A stretch of 64,000 nucleotides of DNA, taken from assembly GCA_020638655.1 (NCBI GenBank), contig JACKIC010000006.1, positions 172,001 through 236,000 of the forward strand. Direction: 5' to 3'. Both the position numbers and the translations under genes were made by a program. Source of the stretch: Planctomycetota bacterium (GTDB lineage: Bacteria > Planctomycetota > UBA1135 > UBA2386). Positions 8,830 to 17,450 of this stretch are shown here, piece by piece; position 1 is the first letter of the stretch; each line of letters starts with the position of its first letter. Below the pieces are notes generated by a model, which was not told the origin of the DNA, searched no databases, and saw only the letters and a program-made list of their open reading frames with translations.

Positions 8830-10903
8830 ACGCTGGCGCGGTCTCGGCGTGCTGCTGCTGCTCGCCGGCGCGGCGGCGCAGGAGCCGCCGCCGTGGCGTG
8901 CGCCGACCGCCGAGCAGCTCGCCGTGCCCGCGCGCCGCGACGGCATGCCCATGCTCGCGGTCTCGCCCGTCGAGCTCGAACGACTGCGCGCCGCGTTCGC
9001 GGCCGACGTGCCCGCGGTGCGCGATCGCGTCGCGCGAGCGCGGCGCGCGCTTGCCGACGAGGTGCGGTTCCCGCCGCGCGGCGGCCAGCACAATCAGTGG
9101 TACCAGTGCGACGCCTGTCAGATCGCGCTGGTGACCGTCGACGACACGCACCACCGCTGCCCGAGGTGCGAGAAGGTCTACTCGGGCGCGCCCTGGGACG
9201 ACGTGGTGTTCGCGCGTCGACACCGCCAGAACCTCGAGCGCGCCTTCCAGTCGGCCTGGGCGTATGCGCTGACCGGCGAGGGCGCGTTCGCTACGGACGC
9301 GCTCGTGATCCTGTCGGGCTACGCAGCGCGCTACGAGGCGTATCCATATCACAGCAACGACAAGGACCCGTCGCGACGCCGCGACTCGGGCGGTCACCTC
9401 GACGCGCAGACGCTGACCGAGGCGTCGATGTTCGTGACCCGCATCGCCCCCGCGGTCGATCTGGTGTGGCCCGCGGCGACCGCCGACGAACGCGCCCAGC
9501 TGACGGACCATCTGGTGCGTCCGCTCGTCGCGAACGTCGACAAGTGCAAACGCGGCCGCAGCAACTGGCAGAGCTGGCACAACGCGGCGCTGTGCGCGGG
9601 CGGCGTGCTGCTCGGCGACGACGAGCTGCTGCGCCGCAGCGTCCTCGACGAGAAGAACGGCTTCCTGTTCCAGATGCAGGCCTGCGTATCGGCCGAGGGC
9701 ATGTGGTACGAGAACTCCTTCGGCTACCACCTCTACACGCTCGATGCGTTGATCTGGCACGCCGAGTTCGCGCGCCGCGTCGGCGTCGATCTGTTCGGGA
9801 ACCCCGCGTTGCGGCGCATGGCGTCGCTGCCCGCGCGCTACACGATGGCCGACGGCAGGCTGCCGCGGCTCGGCGACGACGTCGATTCGACGCCGCAGCG
9901 CGCTTCGCGCGCGCTCGAGGCGGTGTTCGCGGCGACGGGTGACCAGCGCGTGTTGGCCGTGCTGCCTGATGCGGTGTCGTGGGACACCATCGCCAACGGC
10001 CGCGACCCGAAGGTCGCTGCACCCGCCGCGACGGCGCTGCTCGGCAGCGAACTGTTCGCCGAAGCCGGCCACGCGCTTCTGCGCGTGGGCGACGACTCGA
10101 CGCTGCTGACGTTCGCGCCGTTCGGCGGTTTCCACGGCCACTTCGACAAGCTGTCGTTCGTCTGGTACGCGCGCGGGCGCGAACGCGGCGTCGACCCGGG
10201 CCGCGCCGCGAGTCAGGCCTACCGCCTGCCGATCCACACGCAGTGGTATCGCGCGACCCTCGCGCACAACACGGTGGTCGTCGACGGCAAGTCGCAGGAA
10301 GGCGCCGCGGGTCGCCTGCTCGCGTTCGAACAGGGGCAGGGTTGGGCCGCTGTCGTCGCTCGGACCACCAAGGCGTATCGCGGGGTCGACCACCGCCGGT
10401 GCCTGATCGCCACGGACGGGTGCCTGGTCGTGCTCGATTCGCTCGTCGGCACCGCGCCGCACACCTACGACTGGCTCTACCACGCCCGCGCCGAGCAGGT
10501 CCGGGCCGATTGCGCATCCCAGCGGCCGGACGCGCCCCTGGGGCTCGCGGGAGAGCAGTTCGTGGAGTGGACCGGGGCGGGGCAGGCGAATGGCCCGATC
10601 ACCGTCGAATTCGCCGACGCCGCGGGTGCGCTCGACACCCGGCTGCTCGTCGCCGCTGGCCCGCCGACCGAGATGCGCCTCGGCACGGGGCCCTGCCGGT
10701 CGGTGACCGACCGTCTGCCGCTCGTGCTGCTGCGCCGCAGCGGTGAGGTGGTGTCCTTCGCCGCGGTGCTCGTCGCGGCGCCGACGGCGGTCACGGCGAT
10801 CGAATGGGAGCCCGACGGCAAGGGCGGCCAGGTCACGGTGCTGCGGGGCGACGAGCGGGACGTCTATCGCTGGGACGGCGCCGGCTCGATCTCGCGGCGC
10901 TGA
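8822..10903 (+). CDS. Secreted heparinase II/III-like polysaccharide lyase with zinc-ribbon-like segment
   Basis: A 693-residue exported protein; the GTG at 8822 gives a signal peptide (LGVLLLLAGAAAQ) and overlaps the previous gene by 8 bases (GTGGCTGA), suggesting translational coupling. After about 90 residues comes C96-x2-C99 ... C113-x2-C116, a zinc-ribbon pattern. The middle is an alpha/alpha-toroid with SNWQSWHNAALC and WYENSFGYHLYTLD, and the C-terminal half is the heparinase II/III beta-sandwich (GGFHGHFDKLSF, LAHNTVVVDGKSQ). The His-Tyr-His catalytic layout of these lyases is plausible from those motifs. The likely role is eliminative cleavage of an acidic polysaccharide; the substrate cannot be read from sequence. 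Confidence 0.83.
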   Translation: MAERWRGLGVLLLLAGAAAQEPPPWRAPTAEQLAVPARRDGMPMLAVSPVELERLRAAFAADVPAVRDRVARARRALADEVRFPPRGGQHNQWYQCDACQIALVTVDDTHHRCPRCEKVYSGAPWDDVVFARRHRQNLERAFQSAWAYALTGEGAFATDALVILSGYAARYEAYPYHSNDKDPSRRRDSGGHLDAQTLTEASMFVTRIAPAVDLVWPAATADERAQLTDHLVRPLVANVDKCKRGRSNWQSWHNAALCAGGVLLGDDELLRRSVLDEKNGFLFQMQACVSAEGMWYENSFGYHLYTLDALIWHAEFARRVGVDLFGNPALRRMASLPARYTMADGRLPRLGDDVDSTPQRASRALEAVFAATGDQRVLAVLPDAVSWDTIANGRDPKVAAPAATALLGSELFAEAGHALLRVGDDSTLLTFAPFGGFHGHFDKLSFVWYARGRERGVDPGRAASQAYRLPIHTQWYRATLAHNTVVVDGKSQEGAAGRLLAFEQGQGWAAVVARTTKAYRGVDHRRCLIATDGCLVVLDSLVGTAPHTYDWLYHARAEQVRADCASQRPDAPLGLAGEQFVEWTGAGQANGPITVEFADAAGALDTRLLVAAGPPTEMRLGTGPCRSVTDRLPLVLLRRSGEVVSFAAVLVAAPTAVTAIEWEPDGKGGQVTVLRGDERDVYRWDGAGSISRR

Positions 10904-10981
10904 GTCTGCGGTCGCTGGGCGCGTCCTTACCGAGCGCTTACCGAACCAAGGGCACGTTTGTCGTCTATTGGCTCACGAGCC

Positions 10982-13219
10982 ATGAACGACCTTGCCCGCG
11001 CCCTGTGTCTGGCGGCCGCCGCCGCCTCGCCGCTGAGCCTCGCCGCCCAGCAACCCTACCAGTGGGTGGTGCCCAGCCGCGCGGTGATCGCGCCGGCGGG
11101 GGCGACCGCGGTGCAGATCGTGCGCGCCGAGGCGCGCGTGCGCATCCTCGACCGGGCCGCCAGCACCGAGCTCGAGTTCGAGCTGCACAATCCTTCGACA
11201 GCCCAGCAGGAGGCCGTGCTGCTCCTGCCGATCCCCGACGGCGCGGCGATCAGCGAGTTCGCGTTCGACGGCGCGGCCGCCGAGCCGACCGCCAAGATCC
11301 TGCCGCGCGAGGAGGCGCGCCGGCTCTACGACGAGATCACGCGCAAGCTGCGCGACCCGGCGCTGCTCGAGTTCGCCGACTGGCGCTGCCTGCGCAGCAG
11401 CGTCTTCCCGGTGCCGGCGGGCGGCCGTCAGAAGATCCGGCTGCGTTACGACCACGTCTGCGACACCGATGGCAACCGCGTCGACTACGTACTGCCGCGC
11501 AGCGAGATGCTGACCAGCGCGGTGCCGTGGTCGATCTCGGTCGGCGTTCGCAGCCCGCACCAGATCCGGCTGGTCTACTCGCCGAGCCACGAGCTCGTCG
11601 AGCGCATCGTGTCGCCCAACGAACGTACGGTGCGCGTCAGCGACGCGGGGCGCCACGAGCCCGGGTCGTTCCGGCTCGGCTTCGTCACCAGCGAGGACCC
11701 GAGCAAGCCGTCGGCCTCGCTGTTCGCGTATCCGGACCCGACGATCGGCGGCGGCTACTTCCTGCTGCTCGCGGGTGCGCCCCAGGTCGCGGCCGCGCAC
11801 CCGCTGCGCCGCGAGGTGACGATCGCGCTGGACCGCTCGGGCAGCATGGCCGGGCGCAAGCTCGAGCAGGCCAAGGCCGCGGCGCTGCAGGTGATCGAGG
11901 GCCTCGCCGACGGCGAGGGACTGCAGCTCATCGACTACGGCAACTCGGTCGGCAGCTGCTTTGCGGCGCCGGTCGCGAAGAGCGACGCGACGATGCAGCA
12001 GGCGCGGCAGTGGCTGCAGAACGTGCGCCCGCACGGGGGCACCAACCTGCACGACGCCCTGCTCGAGGCGCTGCGCGCGCCGGCGCTGCCCGAGACGCTG
12101 CCGCTCGTGCTGTTCCTGACCGACGGCATCCCGACCGTCGGGCCGACGCGCGAGACCGACCTGCGCGCGCTGGTCGACAAGGGCAACCCGCACGGCCGTC
12201 GGGTGTTCTGCTTCGGCGTCGGCAACGACGTCAACGCGCCGCTGCTCGACCACATCGCCGAGAAGACGCGCGCGGTCACCACCTACGTGCTGCCCGACGA
12301 GGACGTCGAGACCCGCGTCGCAGGCCTGTTCGCGCGGCTCGGGCAACCGACGCTGGCCGGTCCCGCGCTGACCACCGTCGACGACCAGGGCAAGGACGTG
12401 GCGCGCCTCGCCGAGGTGCTGCCGATCCGGCTGCCCGACCTGTTCGCGGGCGATCAGTTGGTGGTGCTCGGCCAGTATCGCGGCGACGACGACCTGCAGT
12501 TCCGGCTGACCGGGCAAGGGCCCGAAGGGGCGCGCAGCTTCCGCTTCACGCTGCCGGTGCGCTCGGCGTCGACGCGCCACGCCTTCGTGCCGCGGCTGTG
12601 GGCCAGCCGGCAGATCGCGTTCCTCGTCGACGAGCTGCGGCAGCGCGGCGGCGACCTCGGCGCGCCGCTGACCTACGGCCGCCCCGATCCGTTCAGCGAT
12701 CCGAAGCTGCGAGAGCTGCGCGACGAGATCCTGCGGCTGTCGACGCGCTTCGGCGTGCTCAGCGAATACACCTCGTTCCTCGCCACCGAGGGCAGCAACC
12801 TCGGCGACTGGGGCTCACTGGTGACGTCTTGCCAGGCCTTCCTGCAGAACCGGGCGGTCGACGTGCGCAGCGGCGCGGGCGCGGTCAACCAGGGCACCAA
12901 CCTCTGGGCCCAGAAGGGGCAGACGCGCGCCAACTACTTCAACGGCTACCTCGACCAGAACCTCAACCTGGTGCAGACGGTCGCGGTGCAGCAGGTGCGC
13001 GACTGCGCCTTCTACAAGCGCGGCGACCGCTGGATCGACTCGCGCAGCGTGCTCGGCAAGCGCGTCGAACCCGACGAACAGGTGCAGTTCGGTTCGCCCC
13101 GCTACCTCGAGGTGCAGCTGGCGTTGCAGCGCGAGGGGCGCGCCGCGGTGCTCTCGCTGCAGGGCGAGGTGCTGCTGCAGCTCGACGGCCGCAACGTGCT
13201 GGTCACCGCGCCCCGCTGA
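10982..13219 (+). CDS. Secreted VIT and von Willebrand factor A domain protein
   Basis: A 745-residue protein with a signal peptide (ALCLAAAAASPLSLAAQ). Residues ~25-150 are a VIT domain (typical ELEFELHNPS and LLLPIPDGAAISEF segments). The vWA domain follows with an intact metal-ion site, D284-x-S286-x-S288 in DRSGSM, and a downstream LFLTDGIPTVGP strand. The C-terminal third (RVEPDEQVQFGS and after) has no family I recognise. Bacterial VIT-vWA proteins are envelope proteins presumed to mediate metal-dependent protein contacts. It sits 78 bases after the lyase and 35 bases before another vWA gene. The ATG at 10982 is chosen because it starts the signal peptide. Confidence 0.88.
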   Translation: MNDLARALCLAAAAASPLSLAAQQPYQWVVPSRAVIAPAGATAVQIVRAEARVRILDRAASTELEFELHNPSTAQQEAVLLLPIPDGAAISEFAFDGAAAEPTAKILPREEARRLYDEITRKLRDPALLEFADWRCLRSSVFPVPAGGRQKIRLRYDHVCDTDGNRVDYVLPRSEMLTSAVPWSISVGVRSPHQIRLVYSPSHELVERIVSPNERTVRVSDAGRHEPGSFRLGFVTSEDPSKPSASLFAYPDPTIGGGYFLLLAGAPQVAAAHPLRREVTIALDRSGSMAGRKLEQAKAAALQVIEGLADGEGLQLIDYGNSVGSCFAAPVAKSDATMQQARQWLQNVRPHGGTNLHDALLEALRAPALPETLPLVLFLTDGIPTVGPTRETDLRALVDKGNPHGRRVFCFGVGNDVNAPLLDHIAEKTRAVTTYVLPDEDVETRVAGLFARLGQPTLAGPALTTVDDQGKDVARLAEVLPIRLPDLFAGDQLVVLGQYRGDDDLQFRLTGQGPEGARSFRFTLPVRSASTRHAFVPRLWASRQIAFLVDELRQRGGDLGAPLTYGRPDPFSDPKLRELRDEILRLSTRFGVLSEYTSFLATEGSNLGDWGSLVTSCQAFLQNRAVDVRSGAGAVNQGTNLWAQKGQTRANYFNGYLDQNLNLVQTVAVQQVRDCAFYKRGDRWIDSRSVLGKRVEPDEQVQFGSPRYLEVQLALQREGRAAVLSLQGEVLLQLDGRNVLVTAPR

Positions 13220-13254
13220 TCCCGTCCACATCATTCCTCCATCGGAGAACCATC

Positions 13255-14970
13255 ATGACCCGTATCGCTTCCTTCGTTTCGCTCGCGCTGGCGGGCACCC
13301 TCGCGGCGCAGGGACCGATGTCGCCGCTGCCGCTGCCGGCGCAGGCGCCGGTCCGGCCCGTCACCGTGCCCACGGGATCCCGCCAGATCGACCTGGTGCT
13401 GTGCCTGGACATCAGCGGCAGCATGAACGGCCTGATCGACGCCGCGCGCCAGAACCTCTGGTCGGTCGTCAACGAGATGGCGACCCTGCAGCCCGAGCCG
13501 CAGCTGCGCGTGGCGCTGCTCACCTATGGCTGCAGCGCGCACGACAAGGAGGTCGGCTGGGTGAAGACCGAGGTCGAGTTCACCCACGACCTCGACATGA
13601 TCTCCGAGAAGCTGTTCGCGCTGACGACCAACGGCGGTGAGGAGTACGTCGCGCGCGTGGTCAAGGCCGCGACCGAGCAGCTCGACTGGAGCAAGGATCC
13701 GGACGCGCTCAAGCTGTTGTTCGTCGCCGGCAACGAGGCGGCGACCCAGGACCCGCAGTTCACCAGCGAGGCGGCGTGCCGCGCGGCGATCGCCCAGGGC
13801 ATCGTCGTCAACTCGATCTACTGCGGCGACCCGCAGGACAAGCTCGCGCCGGCCTGGCGCGACGTCGCCAGGTTCGCGGACGGCCAGTTCGCGGCGATCG
13901 ACCAGAACAAGGCGGTGGTGATCGCGACGCCGTTCGACGAGCAGCTGCAGGGCCTGAGCGCGTCGTTGAACACAACCTACGTGCCCTACGGCGCCGGCGC
14001 CGCGGCGAACTTCGCCAACCAGGCCCGGCAGGACGGCAACGCGTCCTCGCTCAACGTCGCGGCGGCGGCGCAGCGCTGCCAGACGAAGGCCAGCGGCCTC
14101 TACTGGAACGCGGGCTGGGACCTGGTCGACGCCTGCAAGGACCCGAAGTTCGTGCTCTCCTCGGTGAACAAGGAAACCCTGCCCGAGGCGCTGCGCGCGT
14201 TGGACGAGCCGGCGCTGCGCGCGCACATCGAGTCGCAGCAGAAGAAGCGCTCGGCCATCACCGCGCAGGTCGAGGCGCTCGGCAAGCAGCGCGACGCGTT
14301 CGTGCAGCGCAAGCAGAAGGAGATGGCGGGCGCGGGGCTGTTCGAGAACGCGGTGCTCGACGCCGTGCGCCAGCAGGCCGAGGCGCGCGGCTTCCGCCGC
14401 GCCGCGCCGGTCGTCGAGCAGAGCGCGCCACCGCAGGAGCCGGTCGATCCGAAGATGGCGGCGGTGATCGCGACCGCGGCGGCTGGCTACGCGCAGTTCC
14501 CGCGCGTCACCGGCGAGTTCCACGTGGCTCCGACCGACTGCCGCATGCCGCCGCCGCGCGCGCGCGTGAGCGAGGCCACCAAGGCCCACGGCGGCAAGCT
14601 CTACCTGCTGTTCGCCCGCATGGCCAAGGAAGGGCAGTACGTGACCCCCGGCGTCCCGGCCCCGGTGGGGGAGACGCTGGTCAAGGAGGCCTGGCAGGCC
14701 GTGCCCGGACACGCGACCCAGCAGACGCCGGCCGGCGAGCGCTACGGCATGACGCCCGAGGCGCGCGACGGTGCGGCGGTGTTCCACGCCGGGGAGCCCC
14801 AGGGCCTGTTCGTGATGCACAAGCTCGCCGCGGACACGCCGGGCACGGACCAGGGCTGGGTCTACGGCACCATCGATGCCACCGGCGTCGTGACCGCCGC
14901 CGGCCGGATCGCGTCCTGCATGCGTTGCCACCAGGACACGACCGAAGACCGCCGCTTCGGGCTACGCTGA
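13255..14970 (+). CDS. Secreted vWA domain fused to a cytochrome P460-like heme domain
   Basis: A 571-residue exported protein; the ATG at 13255 follows CGGAG and begins a signal peptide (FVSLALAGTLAAQ). Residues ~45-250 are a vWA domain with the MIDAS motif DISGS at 52-56 (the T and D loops are less clear). A helical, charged stretch follows (about 320-395). The last ~150 residues resemble cytochrome P460/c'-beta: LVKEAW, then GLFVMHKLA, GWVYGTIDATGVVT and finally CMRCH at 555-559, a c-type heme motif close to the C-terminus as in P460. Heme attachment would need export and a cytochrome c maturation system, not seen here. The vWA call is strong; the P460 call rests on motif order. Confidence 0.8.
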   Translation: MTRIASFVSLALAGTLAAQGPMSPLPLPAQAPVRPVTVPTGSRQIDLVLCLDISGSMNGLIDAARQNLWSVVNEMATLQPEPQLRVALLTYGCSAHDKEVGWVKTEVEFTHDLDMISEKLFALTTNGGEEYVARVVKAATEQLDWSKDPDALKLLFVAGNEAATQDPQFTSEAACRAAIAQGIVVNSIYCGDPQDKLAPAWRDVARFADGQFAAIDQNKAVVIATPFDEQLQGLSASLNTTYVPYGAGAAANFANQARQDGNASSLNVAAAAQRCQTKASGLYWNAGWDLVDACKDPKFVLSSVNKETLPEALRALDEPALRAHIESQQKKRSAITAQVEALGKQRDAFVQRKQKEMAGAGLFENAVLDAVRQQAEARGFRRAAPVVEQSAPPQEPVDPKMAAVIATAAAGYAQFPRVTGEFHVAPTDCRMPPPRARVSEATKAHGGKLYLLFARMAKEGQYVTPGVPAPVGETLVKEAWQAVPGHATQQTPAGERYGMTPEARDGAAVFHAGEPQGLFVMHKLAADTPGTDQGWVYGTIDATGVVTAAGRIASCMRCHQDTTEDRRFGLR

Positions 14971-14974
14971 GGCG

Positions 14975-15682
14975 GTGTTGGCCAACAAGGTTGTGCTCGT
15001 GGTCGAGGACGACACCGCGATCCGTCGCGGGCTGGTCGACACCCTGCGCCACGCCGGCTACGAGCCGATCGCCTGCGCCGACGGCGAGGAAGGCCTGGCG
15101 ACGGCGCTGTCCGCGCAGCTCGACCTGGTGATCCTCGACGTCGTGCTGCCGAAGCGGGACGGCTTCTCGATCCTGACCGAGATCCGCCGCACGCGGCCGC
15201 AGCTGCCAGTGATCCTGGTGACGGCCCGCGGCGCCGAGACCGATCGTGTGCACGGGTTGCAGACGGGCGCCGACGACTACGTGGTCAAGCCGTTCTCGAG
15301 CCGCGAGCTGCTGGCGCGCGTCGAGGCGGTGCTGCGGCGCAGCGCCGAGCGGCCCACCGACGTCGGCCGCGTCGTGTTGTCGGGCCGCACCGTCGACTTC
15401 GAACGCCGCGAGGTCGGGCACGGGGACGGTTCGCGTGTGCAGCTCAGCGAGCGCGAGTCCGAGCTGCTGCAGTACCTGGTGCGCAACGCTGGCCGCGCCA
15501 TCTCGCGCACGGAGATCCTGCAGCGCGTCTGGGGTCTGGCCTCGGGCGACCTCGCGACGCGCACCATCGACATGCACATCGTCAAGTTGCGCGAGAAGCT
15601 CAACGACCAGGCCGAGCGACCGCAGATCCTGGTGACGGTGCGCGGCAAGGGTTACATGCTCGCGGCGGGGGAGAGCGCGTGA
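14975..15682 (+). CDS. OmpR/PhoB-family response regulator
   Basis: A 235-residue transcription factor. The receiver domain (1-120) has the acidic pair in VVEDDT, phosphoacceptor D55 (ILDVVLP), T in LVTARG and K105 (VVKPFSS). The C-terminal winged helix (about 135-230) carries LSERESELLQYLV, RTIDMHIVKLREK and VRGKGYML, typical of the OmpR family. The GTG at 14975 is only four bases after the vWA-P460 stop and its own stop overlaps the kinase start by three bases, so it is probably co-transcribed with both. It likely activates or represses the envelope genes upstream, but its targets are not visible. Confidence 0.93.
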   Translation: MLANKVVLVVEDDTAIRRGLVDTLRHAGYEPIACADGEEGLATALSAQLDLVILDVVLPKRDGFSILTEIRRTRPQLPVILVTARGAETDRVHGLQTGADDYVVKPFSSRELLARVEAVLRRSAERPTDVGRVVLSGRTVDFERREVGHGDGSRVQLSERESELLQYLVRNAGRAISRTEILQRVWGLASGDLATRTIDMHIVKLREKLNDQAERPQILVTVRGKGYMLAAGESA

Positions 15683-17448
15683 GTTTCCATCGTCGGCGCG
15701 CCTGGGCCTGGTTCGTCGGCACCGCCGGCGTGCTCGTCGCGAGCCTCGTGTGGATGTCGACGGCGATCGTCGGACTGGACCGCGACGAGGTGCACGCGCG
15801 TCAGGTGGCCCTGGCCGAGCAGAAGATGCGCCTCGCGTTGTGGCGCATGGACAGCTGGCTGTCGCCGCGGCTCGCCCGCGAGGCGATGCGCCCGGCAGCC
15901 GAGTATCGCGCGTTCGCGCCGGCCCCCGAGGCCTGGACCAAGGGCTTCAACAAGATCGCGCCCGACGAGGTGCTGGTGCCCTCGCCGCTGCTGAACTTCG
16001 AGTCCGATCTGTTCCCGCTGCACTTCGAACTCGCCGATGACGGCGCCGTGTCGAGCCCGCAGGTGCCCACCGGCAACGCGCGCGACATCGCCGAGGCCGA
16101 AGGTCGCGACGGGGCGTCCTTCGAACCGGCGGCCCACAGACTCGAAGAGCTGCGGCAGCGGTTGCCCGGCGCCGATCTGTCGGCGGACCTTGCCGCCGCC
16201 GAGGCGCGCATCCCGGTCATGGGGTGCTTCCTCACGCCCAACGACGCCGGCCCCGTGCTGCAGCAGCAGGTCACCGACTACGACAACCGGCAGCTGGCGA
16301 ACGCGGCCAACCAGGGGCAGGTCACCTTCAACATGCGCAGCACCCGGGGACCGACCCCGCTCACCGGCACCGCGCCCGAGGCGATCGGGCCGATGGTGCC
16401 GATGTGGCTGCCCGGCGAGGACTCGGTGTTGGTCTTCGTGCGCCGGGTGACGGGCAACGCGCCGCGCATCCAGGGGGTGTTGGTGGAGTGGTCGGCGCTG
16501 CACGCCGAGCTGATCGCGCTGGTCGCCGATCTGTTCGCGCCGGGCTGCGTCGAGCTGGTGCGCTGCGCTGCGCCGACGCTCGAACAGCAGGGCGCGATGC
16601 TGGCTTCGGTGCCGGCGCGGCTGGTCACCCGCGCCGAGGCCAGCGCGATCGTCGGCTCCTTCTTCGCGGGCCGCGTGCTCTGGATCGTGTGGGGCGGCGT
16701 GCTGCTGGCGCTCACGGCGCTCGGCTTCACGCTGCGCGCCGCGCTCGGCTTCGGCGAACGCCGCGCGCGCTTCGCCTCGGCGGTCACGCACGAGCTGCGC
16801 ACGCCGCTGACGACGTTCCGCATGTACAGCGAGATGCTCGCCGACGGTGTCGTCACCGAACCCGCGGCGCAGAAGGAGTATCTCGACACCCTGCGGCAGG
16901 AGGCCGACCGTCTCGCGCGCGTGGTCGAGAACGTGCTCGCCTGGTCGCGCCTCGAACAGGGCCGCTTCGCGAGCCGCTGCGAGCCGCACGTGCTCGACGA
17001 ACTCATCGCGCGGCAGCAGTCGCAGCTGCAGCGGCGGCTCGAGGACGCCGGCATGACGCTCGTGCTCGACGTCGATCCGGCCTGTGCCGCGACCGAGGTC
17101 GTCACCGACGAGGACGCGGTCGCGCAGATCCTGTTCAACCTCGTCGACAACGCCGCCAAGTACGCGCGCGACGCCGCCGACCGCAGCGTGACGCTGCGCG
17201 CGCGCGCCGACGGCGACCGGGTGGCGCTGACCGTATGCGACCGCGGCCCCGGCGTGCCCGACGCGTTTCGCCGCCGCATCTTCGCGCCGTTCGACCGCGG
17301 CGCGGTGCCGACCGCGAGCAACGAGCAGCCAGGTGTCGGCCTCGGCCTCGCGCTGTCGCAGGGGCTCGCGCGCGACCTCGGCGGCGAGCTCGATCTCGTC
17401 GACACCGACGTCGGGGCGTGCTTCCGGTTGCGGCTGCCGCGCCGCTGA
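15679..17448 (+). CDS. Membrane sensor histidine kinase
   Basis: A 589-residue kinase partnering the response regulator just upstream (GTG at 15679 overlaps its TGA). The first membrane segment is at residues ~8-30, then a periplasmic region of roughly 300 residues without a family I recognise, and a second membrane segment near 332-355 (LWIVWGGVLLALTALGF). The dimerisation domain has H371 in VTHELRTPL; the ATPase domain shows the N box NLVDNAAKYA, the G1 box DRGPGVP and the G2 box GVGLGLAL. No HAMP domain is evident. The large periplasmic domain presumably senses an envelope or extracellular cue. Confidence 0.92.
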   Translation: MSFHRRRAWAWFVGTAGVLVASLVWMSTAIVGLDRDEVHARQVALAEQKMRLALWRMDSWLSPRLAREAMRPAAEYRAFAPAPEAWTKGFNKIAPDEVLVPSPLLNFESDLFPLHFELADDGAVSSPQVPTGNARDIAEAEGRDGASFEPAAHRLEELRQRLPGADLSADLAAAEARIPVMGCFLTPNDAGPVLQQQVTDYDNRQLANAANQGQVTFNMRSTRGPTPLTGTAPEAIGPMVPMWLPGEDSVLVFVRRVTGNAPRIQGVLVEWSALHAELIALVADLFAPGCVELVRCAAPTLEQQGAMLASVPARLVTRAEASAIVGSFFAGRVLWIVWGGVLLALTALGFTLRAALGFGERRARFASAVTHELRTPLTTFRMYSEMLADGVVTEPAAQKEYLDTLRQEADRLARVVENVLAWSRLEQGRFASRCEPHVLDELIARQQSQLQRRLEDAGMTLVLDVDPACAATEVVTDEDAVAQILFNLVDNAAKYARDAADRSVTLRARADGDRVALTVCDRGPGVPDAFRRRIFAPFDRGAVPTASNEQPGVGLGLALSQGLARDLGGELDLVDTDVGACFRLRLPRR

Positions 17449-17450
17449 GG

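Noticed and set aside
6301..9093. A 930-codon open frame on the minus strand over the monooxygenase gene
   Set aside because: It mirrors the strong G/C third-position bias of the coding strand, reads as Arg/Gly/Ala-rich sequence and has no family motifs, while the plus strand encodes a clear enzyme.
10804..13254. The long open upstream part of the vWA-P460 frame
   Set aside because: It overlaps the VIT-vWA gene in another frame and is Arg-rich without homology; the signal peptide and ribosome site at 13255 mark the real start.
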